Shown piece by piece: positions 6,641 to 8,180 of a DNA stretch of 8,180 nt. The stretch is from positions 1 to 8,180 of the forward strand of contig CAPZYV010000040.1 of assembly GCA_948750805.1 (NCBI GenBank), given 5' to 3'. This DNA comes from an uncultured Bacilli bacterium. GTDB taxonomy: Bacteria > Bacillota_I > Bacilli_A > RF39 > UBA660. The position numbers and the translations under genes were made by a program. How positions within the stretch are numbered: the first letter of the stretch is position 1; each line of letters starts with the position of its first letter. The notes under the pieces were generated by a model. It was given only the letters and a program-made list of their open reading frames with translations. It was not told the DNA's origin and ran no database searches.

Positions 6641-6669
6641 ATTTTAACATAAAATAAACCATATTAAAA
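6641..6669 (-). promoter_or_regulatory. Possible extended -10 promoter for the ABC-to-CYTH operon
   Basis: The minus strand reads TGTTAAAAT, an extended -10 (TG, one base, then TAAAAT at 6641-6646). The -35 position at 17-base spacing holds only TTTTAA, a poor match lying in the upstream terminator's tail. The distance from the -10 to the ATG is 17 bases. It is the only candidate between the upstream terminator and this gene. Confidence 0.4.
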
Positions 6670-6690
6670 CTCGATTTTTATTTCGAGTTT
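6667..6690 (-). terminator. Intrinsic terminator of the queuosine-salvage/Nudix operon
   Basis: A perfect 8-bp inverted repeat (AAACTCGA/TCGAGTTT) with an 8-base A/T loop is followed on the minus strand by a short T-rich tail. Its upstream arm overlaps the restored Nudix stop codon by two bases. The T-rich flank on the other strand could also allow weak termination in the opposite direction. Confidence 0.75.
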
Positions 6691-7245
6691 ATTTATCACT
6701 TAATAATTTATCAATCATCCTTTTATGTACTGGTCTAATAAAATCTACAATATCTTCCCCATAAGCATCTTCTAAATTAATCCATTTTACGCCTTTACTT
6801 TCATCAGCTTTAAATGTTAAAGTTCCTTTATCATCAGCTTCTAATAAATAAACAACGTCTAAATGCGTATGAGCTGGTACATATTTGCCTCTTTTTATAT
6901 GCCCAACTATAGGTGATGCAGAAATAGCATAAATATGCTTATCAATACTTTCACATTTAAACCAGTTTCTTCTAATACTTCTCTTTTTGCTACTTCTAAA
7001 AGATTTTCTTCTCCATCAGCGTGACCTCCCGGAAAAATCCACGCATCATAAATGTTATGATATACAACTAACATTTTAGTTCTTTCCTTATTTACCACAA
7101 AAGCAGAAGCAGCAAAATGACCAAATTCATTTTCTCGAGTTAAAACATCATTAAAAGTATTTATCCATTTTAACTGATATTCTTTAATCTTTCCTTCATC
7201 TGCATCAAACGGTATAAAGTTTGTTATTTCTTCTTTTAAATTCAT
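6689..7245 (-). pseudogene. Nudix hydrolase, frameshifted after the Nudix box
   Basis: The N-terminal 101 residues are normal. They contain a complete Nudix box matching Gx5Ex7REUxEExGU (G74, E80, R88-E89, E92-E93, G95), preceded by WIFPGGHADGEE. Nudix enzymes hydrolyse nucleoside diphosphates linked to another group, such as damaged NTPs. After VKVL the reading frame slips and ends at a TAG at 6907. Adding one base at about 6943 (TTGAT back to TTGGAT, Leu-Asp) restores DKHIYAISASPIVGH, then YVPAHTHLDVVYLLEAD, KGVKWINLEDA and DFIRPVHKRMIDKLL to a TAA at 6689. This gives about 185 residues, a normal length. The gene begins three bases after the restored end of the upstream gene, whose last codons form its GGGAGGA ribosome site. 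A single lost G could be a real mutation or a sequencing error. Confidence 0.9.
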
Positions 7246-7248
7246 TTT

Positions 7249-7641
7249 TTATTCCTCCCAAATTTTTATCCAACCTAATTTTAACCATAAATTAATTTCC
7301 TCGTAACCAATTACTTCTTTACTAGGCATTTACAAAAGCATTAATAAAATATCTCTATCATTAAGATATTCTATAATTCCATAAGAAAGTTCTGCAAAAA
7401 CCGCAGGTCCTATATAACCTTCTATTCCATTTTTATCTTCATTCATAATAAATAAAACATCTGTCTTTTTAATATTTTGATAAAATTCTTTATGTCTCAT
7501 AGAATATAAATCTAGAAATTCTTCTTTATTTATATTTTTCGGATAATCTAATACTTCATAACCTTTATTATTAAAATAATTTACCCAATAATTTATTTTT
7601 TCTGGTAATTTAGCACTACCAGATATTACTATTTTTTGCAT
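7249..7641 (-). pseudogene. Nucleoside 2-deoxyribosyltransferase-like protein with in-frame stop
   Basis: A small Rossmann-like protein. Visible features are the N-terminal strand KIVISGSAKL (3-12), a helix, YEVLDYPKNIN (28-38), then TDVLFIMNEDKNGIEGYIGPAVFAELSYG (60-88) with an acidic E84 where deoxyribosyltransferase-like folds place a catalytic Glu. The frame ends at a TAA at codon 104 (7330-7332). The same frame continues as MPSKEVIGYEEINLWLKLGWIKIWEE to a second TAA at 7249, which looks like the genuine family C-terminus, so the first TAA probably replaced a sense codon such as AAA (Lys). The restored product has 130 residues. Ribosome site AGAGGTG precedes the ATG. It lies 10 bases after the queuosine gene and 3 bases before the Nudix gene. 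Base-exchange activity is inferred from the fold only. Confidence 0.75.
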
Positions 7642-7651
7642 ATATACACCT

Positions 7652-8180
7652 CTAATATGATAAAGTTTTAGTTAAATGATATGGTTTAAATCTAATATTT
7701 TTATCTTGTCCTAAACTCCATATAAAATCATTTATACTAATTGCCTCAACTTTATTTCCTAATTCTTTTTTTATTAAGTCAATCGCGACTAACATTGAAG
7801 CTCTTATTTCTACTTCATAAGTACTTCCTTCAGGAATTAAAACTTTATTATCAACAATATTACTTAAAGTATCACTATATTCTAAAATGCCTAGACCTCT
7901 TAATACTTGCGGAATTTTATAATCAGCACATCCAACTAAATGAGAACAATCTATTTCAACATTTTCTTTTAATTCCCTAATATGTAAAATATCCGATGTT
8001 AATAACTGTGCTAATTTATAAAAATAAATAGTTTGACCCTTATACTTTCTTTCATCTATAAATGTTGGAAAATTATTTATAATTACATCAAACAAATCTA
8101 TATCCTTATAAATATCTTTAATATAAAGATAAAAATTACCATTCATTTTTTCCTTTATTACTGTACTTACATTTACTAAA
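7652..8180 (-). CDS. Queuosine 5'-phosphate N-glycosylase/hydrolase (Qng1, DUF2419), partial
   Basis: This is the C-terminal part of a queuosine-salvage protein, which releases the queuine base from queuosine nucleotides so that it can be reused for tRNA modification. Recognisable blocks are TIYFYKLAQLLTSDILHI, CSHLVGCADYKIPQVLRGLG, YEVEIRASMLVAIDLI, INDFIWSLGQD and the terminal KPYHLT. The ADYKIPQ block lies in the substrate-binding region of the family. An internal ATG at 8146 might be mistaken for the start, but the frame is open upstream to the window edge and encodes more family-like sequence (VIKEKMNGNFYLYIKD), with no ribosome site at a suitable distance that clearly favours it. Family members are about 300 residues, so roughly 125 residues lie beyond 8180. 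It is first of the visible genes in an operon with the deoxyribosyltransferase-like and Nudix genes. Confidence 0.88.
   Translation of the reverse strand, partial: LVNVSTVIKEKMNGNFYLYIKDIYKDIDLFDVIINNFPTFIDERKYKGQTIYFYKLAQLLTSDILHIRELKENVEIDCSHLVGCADYKIPQVLRGLGILEYSDTLSNIVDNKVLIPEGSTYEVEIRASMLVAIDLIKKELGNKVEAISINDFIWSLGQDKNIRFKPYHLTKTLSY

Noticed and set aside
7741..7980. Plus-strand open frame of 79 codons
   Set aside because: It is antisense to conserved Qng1 coding sequence, is a Leu/Tyr/Gln-rich shadow, and has no supporting motifs.
8144..8146. ATG as the start of the queuosine-salvage gene
   Set aside because: The frame stays open to the window edge with family-like sequence, and the result would be half the family length. 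The gene is more simply cut by the window end.

Overview
The window is very A+T-rich and every gene I can support reads on the minus strand, so the order below follows transcription from high to low coordinates. TGA ends two genes (the DUF177 gene and the ABC transporter) and tryptophan is TGG throughout, so this is the standard bacterial code and not the Mycoplasma code. The L32 and DUF177 pair, strong Shine-Dalgarno sequences and compact operons point to a low-GC Firmicute, perhaps an uncultured gut Bacilli or Mollicutes-related lineage. I cannot name the species.

Region A (8180 to 6667) is a tight three-gene operon: the C-terminal half of a queuosine-salvage glycosylase (Qng1/DUF2419, running off the window edge), a small nucleoside 2-deoxyribosyltransferase-like protein, and a Nudix hydrolase, closed by an 8-bp-stem terminator. 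The second and third genes are broken, by an in-frame TAA and by a one-base deletion respectively. Both recover clear family sequence beyond the lesion.

Region B (about 6665 to 1781) looks like one five-gene operon: an ABC half-transporter, a DUF5131 (phage Gp37/Gp68-like, CxxxCxxC) protein overlapping it by ATGA, a Ppx/GppA-like ASKHA protein, a 326-residue protein I do not recognise, and a CYTH-domain protein. A GNRA-loop terminator follows. No single known pathway explains this set. The CYTH and Ppx-like pair hints at tri- or polyphosphate or nucleotide chemistry, and the unknown protein is the best candidate for new biology.

Region C (about 1775 to 750) is a YhcG/DUF1016 PDDEXK nuclease gene with a good promoter, split by a frameshift. 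A 25-bp palindrome lies beside the break, and three to four copies of a 17-bp repeat lie just upstream of the promoter.

Region D (748 to 1) is the housekeeping pair DUF177 (YceD) and rpmF (L32), with its own promoter and an excellent terminator. The rpmF Shine-Dalgarno directly abuts the DUF177 stop codon.

Three of the eleven genes are broken by three different kinds of lesion. This suggests ongoing gene decay, but in an assembled genome sequencing error must be ruled out. No gap between genes exceeds 300 bases; the longest is about 146 bases (1660-1805) and holds a promoter, repeats and a terminator. I saw no tRNA, rRNA, CRISPR array or insertion sequence.
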